DNA from: Mesorhizobium_L sp035547755
Lineage (GTDB): Bacteria > Pseudomonadota > Alphaproteobacteria > Rhizobiales > Rhizobiaceae
Length of the DNA stretch: 64,000 nucleotides
NCBI GenBank assembly: GCA_035547755.1
Contig: DASZUG010000003.1
Location: forward strand, 1-64,000
Reading direction: 5' to 3'
A program made the translations under genes and the position numbers. Below the pieces are notes generated by a model. It saw only the letters and a program-made list of their open reading frames with translations, was not told the origin of the DNA and made no database searches. Positions within the stretch are counted from its first letter, which is position 1, and every line of letters starts with the position of its first letter. Below are positions 43,128 to 51,018 of this stretch, in pieces.

Positions 43128-44846
43128 GTGAACCGAGTCTGGCTGCGGTCCTATCCGCCGGGCGTCCCCGCCGAAATCGATCCCGCGCAATATCCGTCCG
43201 TCGTCGCGCTGCTGGAGGAAAGCTTCTCCCGCTATGCCGGAGACGAGGCCTATATCCTGATGGACAAGGCGCTGACATACCGGGAGATCGACCTTATGTC
43301 GGAGGCGTTCGGCGCCTATCTCCAGAGCCTCGGCCTGGAGCGCGGCGATCGCGTCGCCATCATGATGCCGAACGTGCTGCAATATCCTATCGCTCTCGCC
43401 GGAATCCTTCGCGCCGGCTTCGTCGTCGTCAACGTCAACCCGCTCTATACGCCGCGCGAACTGGCGCACCAGCTGAATGATTCGGGCGCGAAAGCGATCG
43501 TCATTCTGGAGAATTTCGCCCATACGCTCGAACTAATCCTCCGCGAGACGCCTGTCCGCCATATCGTCGTGACCAGCGTCGGCGACCTTCTCGGCTTTCC
43601 GAAAGGAGCCGTCGTCGATTTCGTGCTCAGGCACGTCAAGAAGGCGGTGCCGAAATGGTCGCTCGCCAAAGCTGCGCCATTCCGCCGCGCGCTTGAGGAG
43701 GGCCGGAAGCGGAAACTGGTCAAGCCGGACATCAAGCCCGACGATATCGCCGTCCTGCAATATACGGGCGGCACGACCGGTATCTCGAAGGGCGCCATCC
43801 TGCTCCACCGCACGATCATCGCCAATCTTCTCTCGTCGGAAGCCTGGATGAAACCCGGCATCGAGCGCCGGCCGATCGAGGGGCAGTTGACCTTCATCTG
43901 CGCGCTGCCGCTCTATCATGTCTATGCGCTTATCAGTTGCGCACTGCTCGCCATGCGAACCGGCGGCGTCAATGTGCTGATTCCCAATCCACGCGACATC
44001 AAGGGGCTGGTCAAGGAACTCGGGAAATACAGGTTCCATGCCTTTCCCGGCGTCAACACGCTCTTCAACGCGCTCGCCAACAATCCCGATTTTGCGAAAC
44101 TCGATTTCTCGCAATTGCGGATTTGCGTCGGCGGCGGCATGGCGGTGCAGGAGGCGGTGGCGAAGAAATGGCTCGCCGTGACCGGCTGCCCGATCATGGA
44201 AGGCTATGGCCTTTCGGAAACGTCTTCCGGCATCACCTGCAATCCGACCGATACGGACGCGTTCAGCGGCACGATCGGCCTGCCGCTGCCGAACGTGGAC
44301 ATCCGTATCGTCGACGAGGAGGGCAGGGAGGTTCCGACCGGCGAGCCCGGCGAAATCGCGCTGAAGGGACCGCAGATCATGGCCGGCTATTGGCAACGAC
44401 CGGAAGAGACGGCGGCGGCGATGACGCCGGACGGCTATTTCAAATCCGGCGATATCGGCGTGATGGACGAACGCGGCTTTGTGCGGATCGTCGACCGCAA
44501 GAAGGACATGATCCTGGTCTCGGGCTTTAACGTCTATCCGAACGAGATCGAAGAGGTCGCCGTCAGCCATCCGGGCGTCATGGAGGCGGCGGCCATCGGC
44601 ATCCCGGACGGGACTTCCGGCGAGGCGGTCATGCTCTTCGTCGTGCCCAGGGATAGCGCGCTGACGAAGGAAGCGCTGATGAAATTTTGCGCCGAAAGAC
44701 TGACAGGTTATAAGCGTCCTCGCATCATCGAATTCCGCGACGGACTTCCTCACACGAACATAGGAAAGGTTCTGAGGCGCGAACTGCGCGAGGAAGCCCT
44801 GCGGGCAATGAACGGGACGACACATGGCAATGCAGGAAAAGGGTGA
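43128..44846 (+). CDS. fadD: Long-chain fatty acid-CoA ligase
   Basis: Activates fatty acids to acyl-CoA with ATP at the inner membrane. The GTG start at 43128 is preferred because GGGAGG lies 6 bases upstream and the family opening RVWLRSYPPGVPAEIDP follows; ATG 43083 would add 15 residues. The 572-residue enzyme shows the AMP-binding P-loop YTGGTTGISKGA, the FadD segment EGYGLSETSSG, and SGFNVYPNEIEEVA near the C-terminal Lys region. It overlaps the MaoC-like gene by 23 bp, so both are likely co-translated. Confidence 0.94.
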   Translation: MNRVWLRSYPPGVPAEIDPAQYPSVVALLEESFSRYAGDEAYILMDKALTYREIDLMSEAFGAYLQSLGLERGDRVAIMMPNVLQYPIALAGILRAGFVVVNVNPLYTPRELAHQLNDSGAKAIVILENFAHTLELILRETPVRHIVVTSVGDLLGFPKGAVVDFVLRHVKKAVPKWSLAKAAPFRRALEEGRKRKLVKPDIKPDDIAVLQYTGGTTGISKGAILLHRTIIANLLSSEAWMKPGIERRPIEGQLTFICALPLYHVYALISCALLAMRTGGVNVLIPNPRDIKGLVKELGKYRFHAFPGVNTLFNALANNPDFAKLDFSQLRICVGGGMAVQEAVAKKWLAVTGCPIMEGYGLSETSSGITCNPTDTDAFSGTIGLPLPNVDIRIVDEEGREVPTGEPGEIALKGPQIMAGYWQRPEETAAAMTPDGYFKSGDIGVMDERGFVRIVDRKKDMILVSGFNVYPNEIEEVAVSHPGVMEAAAIGIPDGTSGEAVMLFVVPRDSALTKEALMKFCAERLTGYKRPRIIEFRDGLPHTNIGKVLRRELREEALRAMNGTTHGNAGKG

Positions 44847-45342
44847 ACTGAGGACAAGGCGGGGCTATTCGATTTCCGATCTGGCGGGAGAAATCGGCAC
44901 CGAGATAGGCGTTTCGAACTGGACGTCCGTCGATCAGCGCATGATCGACGGCTTTGCGGCAAGCACCGGCGACCGGCAATGGATCCATGTCGATGTCGAA
45001 AGGGCGGCGCGCGAGAGCCCTTTCGGCGGACCTGTTGCGCACGGCTTCCTGACGCTCGCCCTCATCCCCGTCCTGAGCGACGACATTGCGACGCTGCCGG
45101 AAGGCGTGAAGGTCGTCATCAATTACGGGCTGGACAGGCTCCGCTTCCTGACGCCGGTGAAATCGGGATCACGCGTCAGGATGCACTCGAAACTGCTCGA
45201 CGTCCAGCAAAAGGCTCCCGACCGCTTTCTGGTGAAGATGGAGCAGACGATCGAGATCGAGGGCGAAGAAAAACCGGCGCTGATCGCCGACACGCTATCG
45301 CTCTACGTCTTCGCTGAGCCGCAGGAGTTCCGCGGGCGGTAG
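44824..45342 (+). CDS. MaoC-like hotdog dehydratase
   Basis: Predicted (R)-specific enoyl-CoA hydratase type enzyme. The 172-residue product has the hydratase-2 motif with catalytic Asp and His (ASTGDRQWIHVDVERA, then FGGPVAHGFLTLAL). Overlap with fadD places it in fatty acid use or a link to polyester or secondary acyl-CoA metabolism. Substrate length cannot be told. Confidence 0.92.
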   Translation: MAMQEKGELRTRRGYSISDLAGEIGTEIGVSNWTSVDQRMIDGFAASTGDRQWIHVDVERAARESPFGGPVAHGFLTLALIPVLSDDIATLPEGVKVVINYGLDRLRFLTPVKSGSRVRMHSKLLDVQQKAPDRFLVKMEQTIEIEGEEKPALIADTLSLYVFAEPQEFRGR

Positions 45343-45359
45343 TGTAATCGCGCAAATCT

Positions 45360-45424
45360 GGCGCCCATCCGCCACCGGCGAAGCGGGGGGAGGTGCCGAG
45401 CAGATGCGAGGCGGAGGGGGGCAA
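45360..45424. repeat. Dispersed repeat family A, fragment (65 bp)
   Basis: Matches the G-rich right-hand module of copy 3 (about 31129-31193) almost base for base, including GCGAAGCGGGGGGAGGTG, but lacks the terminal inverted repeats and the left module. It lies in the 197-bp gap between the MaoC-like gene and the methyltransferase gene. Confidence 0.75.
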
Positions 45425-45539
45425 GCTTGGCGACTGCCGCAGATAGACAGGCAGGCGAGGGGCATCTTGCGCCACTTCCGGCGCGCCGATCCTGGTGATA
45501 CCGTCCCGCCCTGTCGATGTGAGCACGGGAGCGCCGTCC

Positions 45540-46328
45540 ATGCCCGAAGAACCGATCCGCTTCGCGAACGGCGCCGCCTATGAGCGGATGATGGGCGTCT
45601 GGACCCGCTCTGTCGGCGACGTCTTCCTCGATTGGCTGGCGCTGCCGACGGGCCTTGCCTGGGTCGATATTGGCTGCGGCACCGGCGCTTTCACGCAATT
45701 GGTGGTCGATCGCTGCATGCCATCGGAAATCCAGGGCATCGATCCGTCGGAAAGCCAATTGGCCTTTGCAAGAGAGCGGCCGGCCGCGAAGAAGGCGAAA
45801 TTTCGGCTCGGCGACGCGATGAGCCTCCCTTTCGAGGACAACCGTTTCGACGCCGCCGTGATGGCGCTGGTCCTCTTCTTCGTGCCCGAGCCGGAAAAGG
45901 GCGTGGCGGAGATGATGCGTGTGGTCAGGCCGGGCGGAACGGTAACGGCCTATGTCTGGGATATTCCGAACGGCGGCTTCCCGATCGATCCGATCATCGC
46001 CGAACTGCGCGCCATGGGCAAAACGCCGGTCCTGCCGCCGAGCGCGGACATCTCGTCGCTCGATGCGCTCGAGGCACTTTGGAGACGCTGCGGTCTCGAA
46101 GCCGTGGAGGCGCGCTCCATAGCGGTCGAACGGACTTTCGCCGATTTCGAGGATTACTGGCTGACGACGCTCGGCGCCGGTTCGCTCGGAGACAGGATCG
46201 CCGCGATGCCGGAAGCTGAACGGGGACGGCTGAAGGACGGCGCCCGCGCCCGTCTGCCGGCGGAAGCCGATGGCCGCATCGTCCAGAAAGCCTGGGCCAA
46301 CGCGGCAAAGGGCCGGGTGCCGCAGTAA
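45540..46328 (+). CDS. Class I SAM-dependent methyltransferase
   Basis: The 262-residue product has the SAM motif VDIGCGTGAFTQ (about 40-50) and the Methyltransf_11 pattern: SQLAFARERPA, GDAMSLPFEDNRFDAAV, MRVVRPGGTVTAYVWD. Substrate unknown; ubiquinone/menaquinone-type methylases are similar in sequence but this is not clearly UbiE. GTG 45495 or 45519 are alternative starts. Isolated between repeats. Confidence 0.88.
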   Translation: MPEEPIRFANGAAYERMMGVWTRSVGDVFLDWLALPTGLAWVDIGCGTGAFTQLVVDRCMPSEIQGIDPSESQLAFARERPAAKKAKFRLGDAMSLPFEDNRFDAAVMALVLFFVPEPEKGVAEMMRVVRPGGTVTAYVWDIPNGGFPIDPIIAELRAMGKTPVLPPSADISSLDALEALWRRCGLEAVEARSIAVERTFADFEDYWLTTLGAGSLGDRIAAMPEAERGRLKDGARARLPAEADGRIVQKAWANAAKGRVPQ

Positions 46329-46349
46329 CCACGATCTTTCATTATTGCA

Positions 46350-46457
46350 GTGCGTCCTTCGAGGCCCGCCCTTTGGGCGAGCACCTCAGGATGAGGGAGG
46401 CTGGCGCCAGTGGTCCTCATCCTGAGGCGCCCGCGAAGCGGGCCTCGAAGGACGCAC
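46350..46457. repeat. Palindromic repeat family B, copy 1 (108 bp)
   Basis: Perfect 20-bp terminal inverted repeats (46350-46369, 46438-46457) enclose further nested stems, including CCTCATCCTGAGG-type arms, so the whole element folds as one long hairpin. It shares its ends and interior with copy 2 at 47328-47473. It lies 26 bp beyond the stop codon of the creatininase-family gene. Confidence 0.9.
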
Positions 46458-46483
46458 CAGACATCTGATTGTCGATGGCATGG

Positions 46484-47287
46484 TCAGGACAGCCAGTCCG
46501 ACAACTTCGCCTTTCGCACGTCCCGCAGCAACTGGACGAAGCCCGACGCCTGATGCTCTGCCGCCGCCTTGCCCTTTTCGGCGGTGGCGATCGCCGCATT
46601 GCCGACGACGCCATGCGGGTTGAGGTCCGTCGCGATCCAGGAGAAGGCGTGTTTGCCGGTTTGCCTCAGCAGATCGAACGTCTCTTCCGCTTCCCCGACG
46701 CGCGAAGCGAAGTTCTCGGCCTTGGTCATATCGACAAGATCAGGCCGGAAATGCAGCATCAGCGAGGTCTCGATGGCGCCGCCGTGAATGCCTTGGCGCT
46801 GTTCGAGCGGCGGATACATGTTCTCCGGCCAGCCGAAGCGCTCCCAGCTCGTCTTGACGGCCAGCATGGCGAAGCGCACGCGCAATTCGCGCGTGACGAT
46901 CCCCATGATCTCCTCATTGCCGCCATGCGAGGTGACGACGACGAGTTTGCGGATGCCGGCCCGCGCCACCGACGCGCCAAGTTCCGTCCATGCCTCGATC
47001 AGGAGAGAGGGCGGCAATGTCAGCGTGCCCGGCGCATAAAGATGTTCGTTCGACTTGCCGACAGCCTGGACCGGCAGGATGCGCACATCCATATCCGCCG
47101 GGATGAGCGGAATGGCCGTGTCGAGCATGCCTTGCATGATCGCCGCATCGGTCGAAACCGGCAGATGCGGCCCATGCTGTTCGATCGCCGCGACCGGCAA
47201 CACGGCGATCACCGCGTCGGGATCAAGCGATTCGAACGCCGTCGCCGGAAAATCGCCCCACCAGATTTGCTTTCGCGCATCAGCCAT
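46484..47287 (-). CDS. Creatininase family amidohydrolase
   Basis: The 267-residue product has the creatininase fold motifs: AAIEQHGPHLPVSTDA (metal ligands), VVTSHGGNEEIMG, and GIHGGAIETSLML. Family members hydrolyse creatinine or act in unrelated routes (riboflavin or mycofactocin synthesis, formamide hydrolysis), so the substrate is open. Both ends are bordered within 26 and 40 bp by copies of palindromic repeat B, which may reflect movement as a unit. No creatinase or sarcosine genes are nearby. Confidence 0.9.
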   Translation of the reverse strand: MADARKQIWWGDFPATAFESLDPDAVIAVLPVAAIEQHGPHLPVSTDAAIMQGMLDTAIPLIPADMDVRILPVQAVGKSNEHLYAPGTLTLPPSLLIEAWTELGASVARAGIRKLVVVTSHGGNEEIMGIVTRELRVRFAMLAVKTSWERFGWPENMYPPLEQRQGIHGGAIETSLMLHFRPDLVDMTKAENFASRVGEAEETFDLLRQTGKHAFSWIATDLNPHGVVGNAAIATAEKGKAAAEHQASGFVQLLRDVRKAKLSDWLS

Positions 47288-47327
47288 ATGTCATACCCAC
47301 GGTGTTCGTGTTCGGTCCTTGTGTTGT

Positions 47328-47473
47328 GTGCGTCCTTCGAGGCTCGCCCTGTGGGCGAGCACCTCAGGATGAGGACCGTTCGTGCAAATCCGGTCGGAGA
47401 GTCATTGGCACCGGACTCCCTCATCCTGAGGTGCGATCCTGAGCTTATCGAAGGGGAGCCTCGAAGGACGCAC
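47328..47473. repeat. Palindromic repeat family B, copy 2 (146 bp)
   Basis: 18-bp perfect terminal inverted repeats (47328-47345, 47456-47473), with interior CTCAGGATGAGG and CCTCATCCTGAGG arms and an extra GAGCTTATCGAAGGGGAGC module. It lies 40 bp upstream of the creatininase-family gene and 27 bp after the UxaA-family gene stop. Confidence 0.9.
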
Positions 47474-47500
47474 TGTAAAGGCTTCGCCGCAGCCGTCCCT

Positions 47501-49033
47501 TCACATCACCGCGCCGATCTGCCAGGGCACGAACTCATTGTCGCCATAGCCGAGCTTTTCGGACTTGGTGCGCTTTCCGGACGCCACCGCCAGGATTTCC
47601 TTGAAGATTTCCTGCCCCTTTTCCTCCAGCGTCACGCCTTCGAGGATATCGCCGCAATTGATATCCATGTCCTCCTCCATCCGCTCATACATCGGCGTGT
47701 TGGTGGCGAGCTTGATCGACGGCGTCGGCTTGCAGCCATAGGCCGAGCCGCGCCCGGTGGTGAAGCAGAGAACGTTGGCCCCGCCGGCGACCTGTCCCGT
47801 CGCGGAGACCGGATCGAAGCCCGGCGTGTCCATGAAGACGAAGCCCTTTTCCGTCACCGGCTCGGCATATTCATAGACGGCGTTGAGCGGCGTCGAGCCT
47901 CCCTTGGCGGCGGCGCCGAGCGATTTTTCCAGAATGGTAGTGAGCCCGCCCGCCTTGTTGCCGGGAGAGGGGTTGTTGTTCATCTCGCCGCCGAGTTTCG
48001 CCGTATAGTCTTCCCACCAATGGATGCGTTCGATAAGCTTTTCGCCGACCTCGCGATTTTTCGCACGCCGCGTCAACAGATGCTCGGCGCCGTAGATTTC
48101 CGGCGTTTCCGAGAGGATGGCGGTACCGCCGTTCCTGACCAGTATGTCTGCCGCGATGCCGAGCGCCGGATTGGCGGTGATGCCGGAATAGCCGTCGGAA
48201 CCGCCGCATTGCAGCGCCAGCATGATCTCGGAAGCGGGGATCGTCTCGCGCTCCACCGAGTTGACAGCTGTCAACATCTCCTTGATCGCCTCGACGCCGC
48301 GCTCGACCGCGCGGCGCGTGCCGCCTGTGTCCTGGATGGTATAGGTGCGGAAGGTCTCGCTCTCTTCCAGCCCGTAAAGCTGCTTGAAGCGGCCGATCTG
48401 GAAGACCTCGCAGCCAAGGCCGACGAGGAGAACGCCGCCGAGATTCGGATTGGCCGCATAGCCCCATTCGGTGCGCTTGAGGAGGTCGAAGCCCTCGCCG
48501 GACGCCGCCATGCCGCAGCCCGTGCCATGGGTGAAAGCGACGACGCCGTCGACGTTCGGAAACTGGTCGAGCACGCCGGACTTCTCGACGGCCTGCGCGA
48601 TGAAGCGCGCAGCTGAGGCCGAACAGTTCACGCTGGTCAGGATGCCGATATAATTGCGCGTCCCGACCTTGCCATTCTTGCGGCGAAATCCCTGAAACGT
48701 CGCCTGTTCCTCGACCGGCAGGATGTTTTGCGGCCGCGCCTCTTCGGCGAAACGATAATCGCGCTCGAAATCATGCATGAAGACATTGTGCTCGTGCACC
48801 CAGTCGCCGGCCGCGATCGGCCCCTTGGCGAAGCCGATGATCTGGCCGAATTTCCGGATCGGCTGCCCTTCCGCGATGTCTTGCGTGGCCACTTTGTGGC
48901 CGAAGGGAATGCGCGCTTTGGCGACAACGCCGCCGCTTATTTCAGCGCCTGCGGCGATGGGGGCCGCCGCAACGATGACATTGTCGTCGCTGGCAAGGCG
49001 AAGGGTTTTGGAGGCTTGAGTCGAGACTGGCAT
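47501..49033 (-). CDS. UxaA-family sugar acid dehydratase
   Basis: Predicted metal-dependent dehydratase of an aldonic or aldaric acid. The 510-residue product has an N-terminal SAF domain (about 1-95, opening MPVSTQASKTLRLASDDN) and the altronate/galactarate dehydratase core: GTRNYIGILTSVNCSASAA, HGTGCGMA, LALQCGGSDGYSG, and a C-terminal CGDILEG. Both parts are fused, as in UxaA. The start at 49033 is fixed by the SAF opening; a longer frame extends into the divergent gene. The divergent partner genes (aldose dehydrogenase and lactonase) suggest that it dehydrates the acid they make, for example L-fuconate, rather than altronate. That is inference. Confidence 0.88.
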   Translation of the reverse strand: MPVSTQASKTLRLASDDNVIVAAAPIAAGAEISGGVVAKARIPFGHKVATQDIAEGQPIRKFGQIIGFAKGPIAAGDWVHEHNVFMHDFERDYRFAEEARPQNILPVEEQATFQGFRRKNGKVGTRNYIGILTSVNCSASAARFIAQAVEKSGVLDQFPNVDGVVAFTHGTGCGMAASGEGFDLLKRTEWGYAANPNLGGVLLVGLGCEVFQIGRFKQLYGLEESETFRTYTIQDTGGTRRAVERGVEAIKEMLTAVNSVERETIPASEIMLALQCGGSDGYSGITANPALGIAADILVRNGGTAILSETPEIYGAEHLLTRRAKNREVGEKLIERIHWWEDYTAKLGGEMNNNPSPGNKAGGLTTILEKSLGAAAKGGSTPLNAVYEYAEPVTEKGFVFMDTPGFDPVSATGQVAGGANVLCFTTGRGSAYGCKPTPSIKLATNTPMYERMEEDMDINCGDILEGVTLEEKGQEIFKEILAVASGKRTKSEKLGYGDNEFVPWQIGAVM

Positions 49034-49052
49034 GGGGAAGGCTTGTCCTTGG

Positions 49053-49089
49053 GCAACATATGTTGCGATCGGTATACTAAGATAATACC
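49053..49089. promoter_or_regulatory. Divergent operator region of the sugar-acid locus
   Basis: A perfect 14-bp palindrome (GCAACATATGTTGC, 49053-49066) and a second inverted repeat (GGTAT-N9-ATACC, 49071-49089) fill the 99-bp gap between the UxaA-family gene and the aldo/keto reductase gene. They lie 18 bp apart centre to centre, roughly two helical turns. Dyads of this kind are typical for GntR or LacI-type regulators. No regulator gene lies beside it in the window. Confidence 0.65.
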
Positions 49090-49132
49090 GTGCGCGTCCA
49101 TTCGGTAGGTCGTGGAGTTGAGGGGAAGAAAA

Positions 49133-50158
49133 ATGGAAACAAGGCGGTTCGAGGCTCCATCGGGCGCATCGCTGTCCTTCACCGAGCTTGGCTGCGGCAC
49201 CGCACCGCTCGGCAATCTCTATGCCGCGGTTCCCGAGAAGCAGGCGCAGGATACGCTGGACGCCGCCTGGAAGGCGGGCATCCGCTATTATGATACCGCC
49301 CCTCTCTACGGTCTCGGCCTCGCCGAAACGAGGCTCAACCATTTCCTTCGCGGCAAGCCGCGCGACTCCTATGTGCTTTCGACGAAAGTCGGGCGGCTGC
49401 TGAAAGTCTCGCCGCCGAGCGAACGCACCGGCATCGGCAAGTTCTTCGACACGCCGTCGCGCCGGGAAGTCTATGATTACGGCTATGACGGCATCATGCG
49501 GTCGCTGGAGACTTCGCTCGAAAGGCTGGGGGTCGATCGCGTCGATGTCATCTTCGCGCACGATCTCGACCTTTCCAACCATAAGACGCAGGAAGCGGTG
49601 GATGCCCGTTTCAGGGAACTGATGGAAGGCGGCTACCGCGCCATGGTCAAGCTGCGCGACGAAGGCGTCGTCAAGGCGATCGGCGCAGGCGTCAATGAAT
49701 GGGAAATCTGCCAGCACCTCGCCGAAGCGGGCGATTTTGACATCTTCCTGCTGGCCGGGCGCTATACGCTTCTGGAGCAGGAATCGCTGAAAAGCTTCCT
49801 GCCGCTTTGTGAAAGGCGCGGCATCGGCATCGTCATCGGCGGGGCGTACAATTCCGGTATATTGGCTTCCGGTCCGAGGGAGGGGGCCTTCTACAATTAC
49901 GAACCCGCTCCGCAACACATTCTCGATCGTGTCGCCAGGATCGAGGCGCTTTGCGGTCGCCACGGCGTCAAGCTGGTGCAGGCGGCGCTGCGTTTTCCGC
50001 TCGTCCATCCGGCGATCGTATCGGTCATTCCCGGCGCGACTTCGCCTGCGCAGGTGGCGCTCAACATGGACACCTTGTCGGTGACAATCCCGCCGGCGCT
50101 CTGGCGCGATCTGAAGGAGGCCGGCCTGATGCGGCCCGAAGCGCCGGTGCCGGCTTAG
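49133..50158 (+). CDS. Aldo/keto reductase, aldose 1-dehydrogenase type
   Basis: The 341-residue TIM-barrel enzyme has the AKR tetrad: Asp54, Tyr59, Lys85 and His143 (RYYDTAPLYG, LSTKVGR, IFAHDLD). It resembles the group of L-fucose or D-threo-aldose 1-dehydrogenases, which oxidise the sugar to the lactone with NAD(P). ATG 49133 with GAGGGGAAG upstream is preferred over GTG 49112. The lactonase gene follows by 13 bp, consistent with the dehydrogenase-lactonase pair of such routes. Confidence 0.88.
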   Translation: METRRFEAPSGASLSFTELGCGTAPLGNLYAAVPEKQAQDTLDAAWKAGIRYYDTAPLYGLGLAETRLNHFLRGKPRDSYVLSTKVGRLLKVSPPSERTGIGKFFDTPSRREVYDYGYDGIMRSLETSLERLGVDRVDVIFAHDLDLSNHKTQEAVDARFRELMEGGYRAMVKLRDEGVVKAIGAGVNEWEICQHLAEAGDFDIFLLAGRYTLLEQESLKSFLPLCERRGIGIVIGGAYNSGILASGPREGAFYNYEPAPQHILDRVARIEALCGRHGVKLVQAALRFPLVHPAIVSVIPGATSPAQVALNMDTLSVTIPPALWRDLKEAGLMRPEAPVPA

Positions 50159-50171
50159 GCGGGAGTGCGAA

Positions 50172-50999
50172 ATGCGCGTTGACGCCCATCAGCATTTCTG
50201 GCGGATCGCCCGCGGCGACTATGGCTGGATGGAGGCGAACGAGGCGGTCGCGCCGATCCGCCGCGACATCCTGCCGGCCGATATCGAGGCGCATCTGAGG
50301 CGCTGGAAGATCGACCGCACGGTTCTGGTACAGGCCGCGCCGACCGTCTTCGAGACCGAATATTTGCTGGGCCTTGCCGACGCCACGCCCCTCGTCGGCA
50401 AGGTGGTGGGCTGGGTGGACTTTGAGAAGGCGGAAGACCGCCGCCACCTCGAGCGGTTCGCCAGGCATCCGAAATTCGCCGGCGTGCGCCCGATGATTCA
50501 GGACATTGCCGATCCGGATTGGATGCACCGGCCGGGCGTGCAATGGGGCTATGACGCGATCGTCGATCTCGATCTGACCTTCGACGCGCTCGGCTTTCCG
50601 CTCCATATCGACAATTTCCAGCGCCTTTTCGACCGCTATCCGAGGATGCGCATCGTTATCGACCACTGCATGAAGCCGGTGATCCGCGAGGGCCGCTTCG
50701 ACGACTGGGCGGCCGGTATGGCAAGGCTCGCCGAGCGGACGCCTGTTTTCTGCAAGCTCTCAGGCCTTGCGACAGAAGCGGCGAGCGGCTGGGCGGAGGA
50801 GGATTTGAGGCCCTATGCCGCCCATGTCCTTTCCGCCTTCGGGCCGGAACGCGTCATGTGGGGTTCCGACTGGCCGGTGCTGGAACTCGCGGGTACATAT
50901 GATGTCTGGCGGCAGGCGGCCGAAAACATCGTCGGTGGCGGCTCGGCCTTCGAGCAGGTTTTCGGAGGCACGGCCGAGCGGTTCTATCGGCTGTCGTGA
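50172..50999 (+). CDS. Amidohydrolase-2 family lactonase (L-fucono/L-rhamnono-lactonase-like)
   Basis: The 275-residue product has the metal-binding HxH (His6, His8 in MRVDAHQHFW), VIDHCMKP and WGSDWPV motifs of the amidohydrolase-2 group. That group includes L-fuconolactonase, L-rhamnonolactonase and related sugar lactonases. Placement after the AKR gene supports hydrolysis of the sugar lactone. Exact sugar not determined from sequence. It precedes the phosphofructokinase gene by 19 bp. Confidence 0.87.
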   Translation: MRVDAHQHFWRIARGDYGWMEANEAVAPIRRDILPADIEAHLRRWKIDRTVLVQAAPTVFETEYLLGLADATPLVGKVVGWVDFEKAEDRRHLERFARHPKFAGVRPMIQDIADPDWMHRPGVQWGYDAIVDLDLTFDALGFPLHIDNFQRLFDRYPRMRIVIDHCMKPVIREGRFDDWAAGMARLAERTPVFCKLSGLATEAASGWAEEDLRPYAAHVLSAFGPERVMWGSDWPVLELAGTYDVWRQAAENIVGGGSAFEQVFGGTAERFYRLS

Positions 51000-51018
51000 T
51001 TCAGGAGGCGTGAAACAG

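Noticed and set aside
49034..50008. 325-residue N-terminal extension of the UxaA-family gene, antisense to the aldo/keto reductase gene
   Set aside because: The opposite strand encodes a clear aldo/keto reductase, and the SAF domain begins at 49033.
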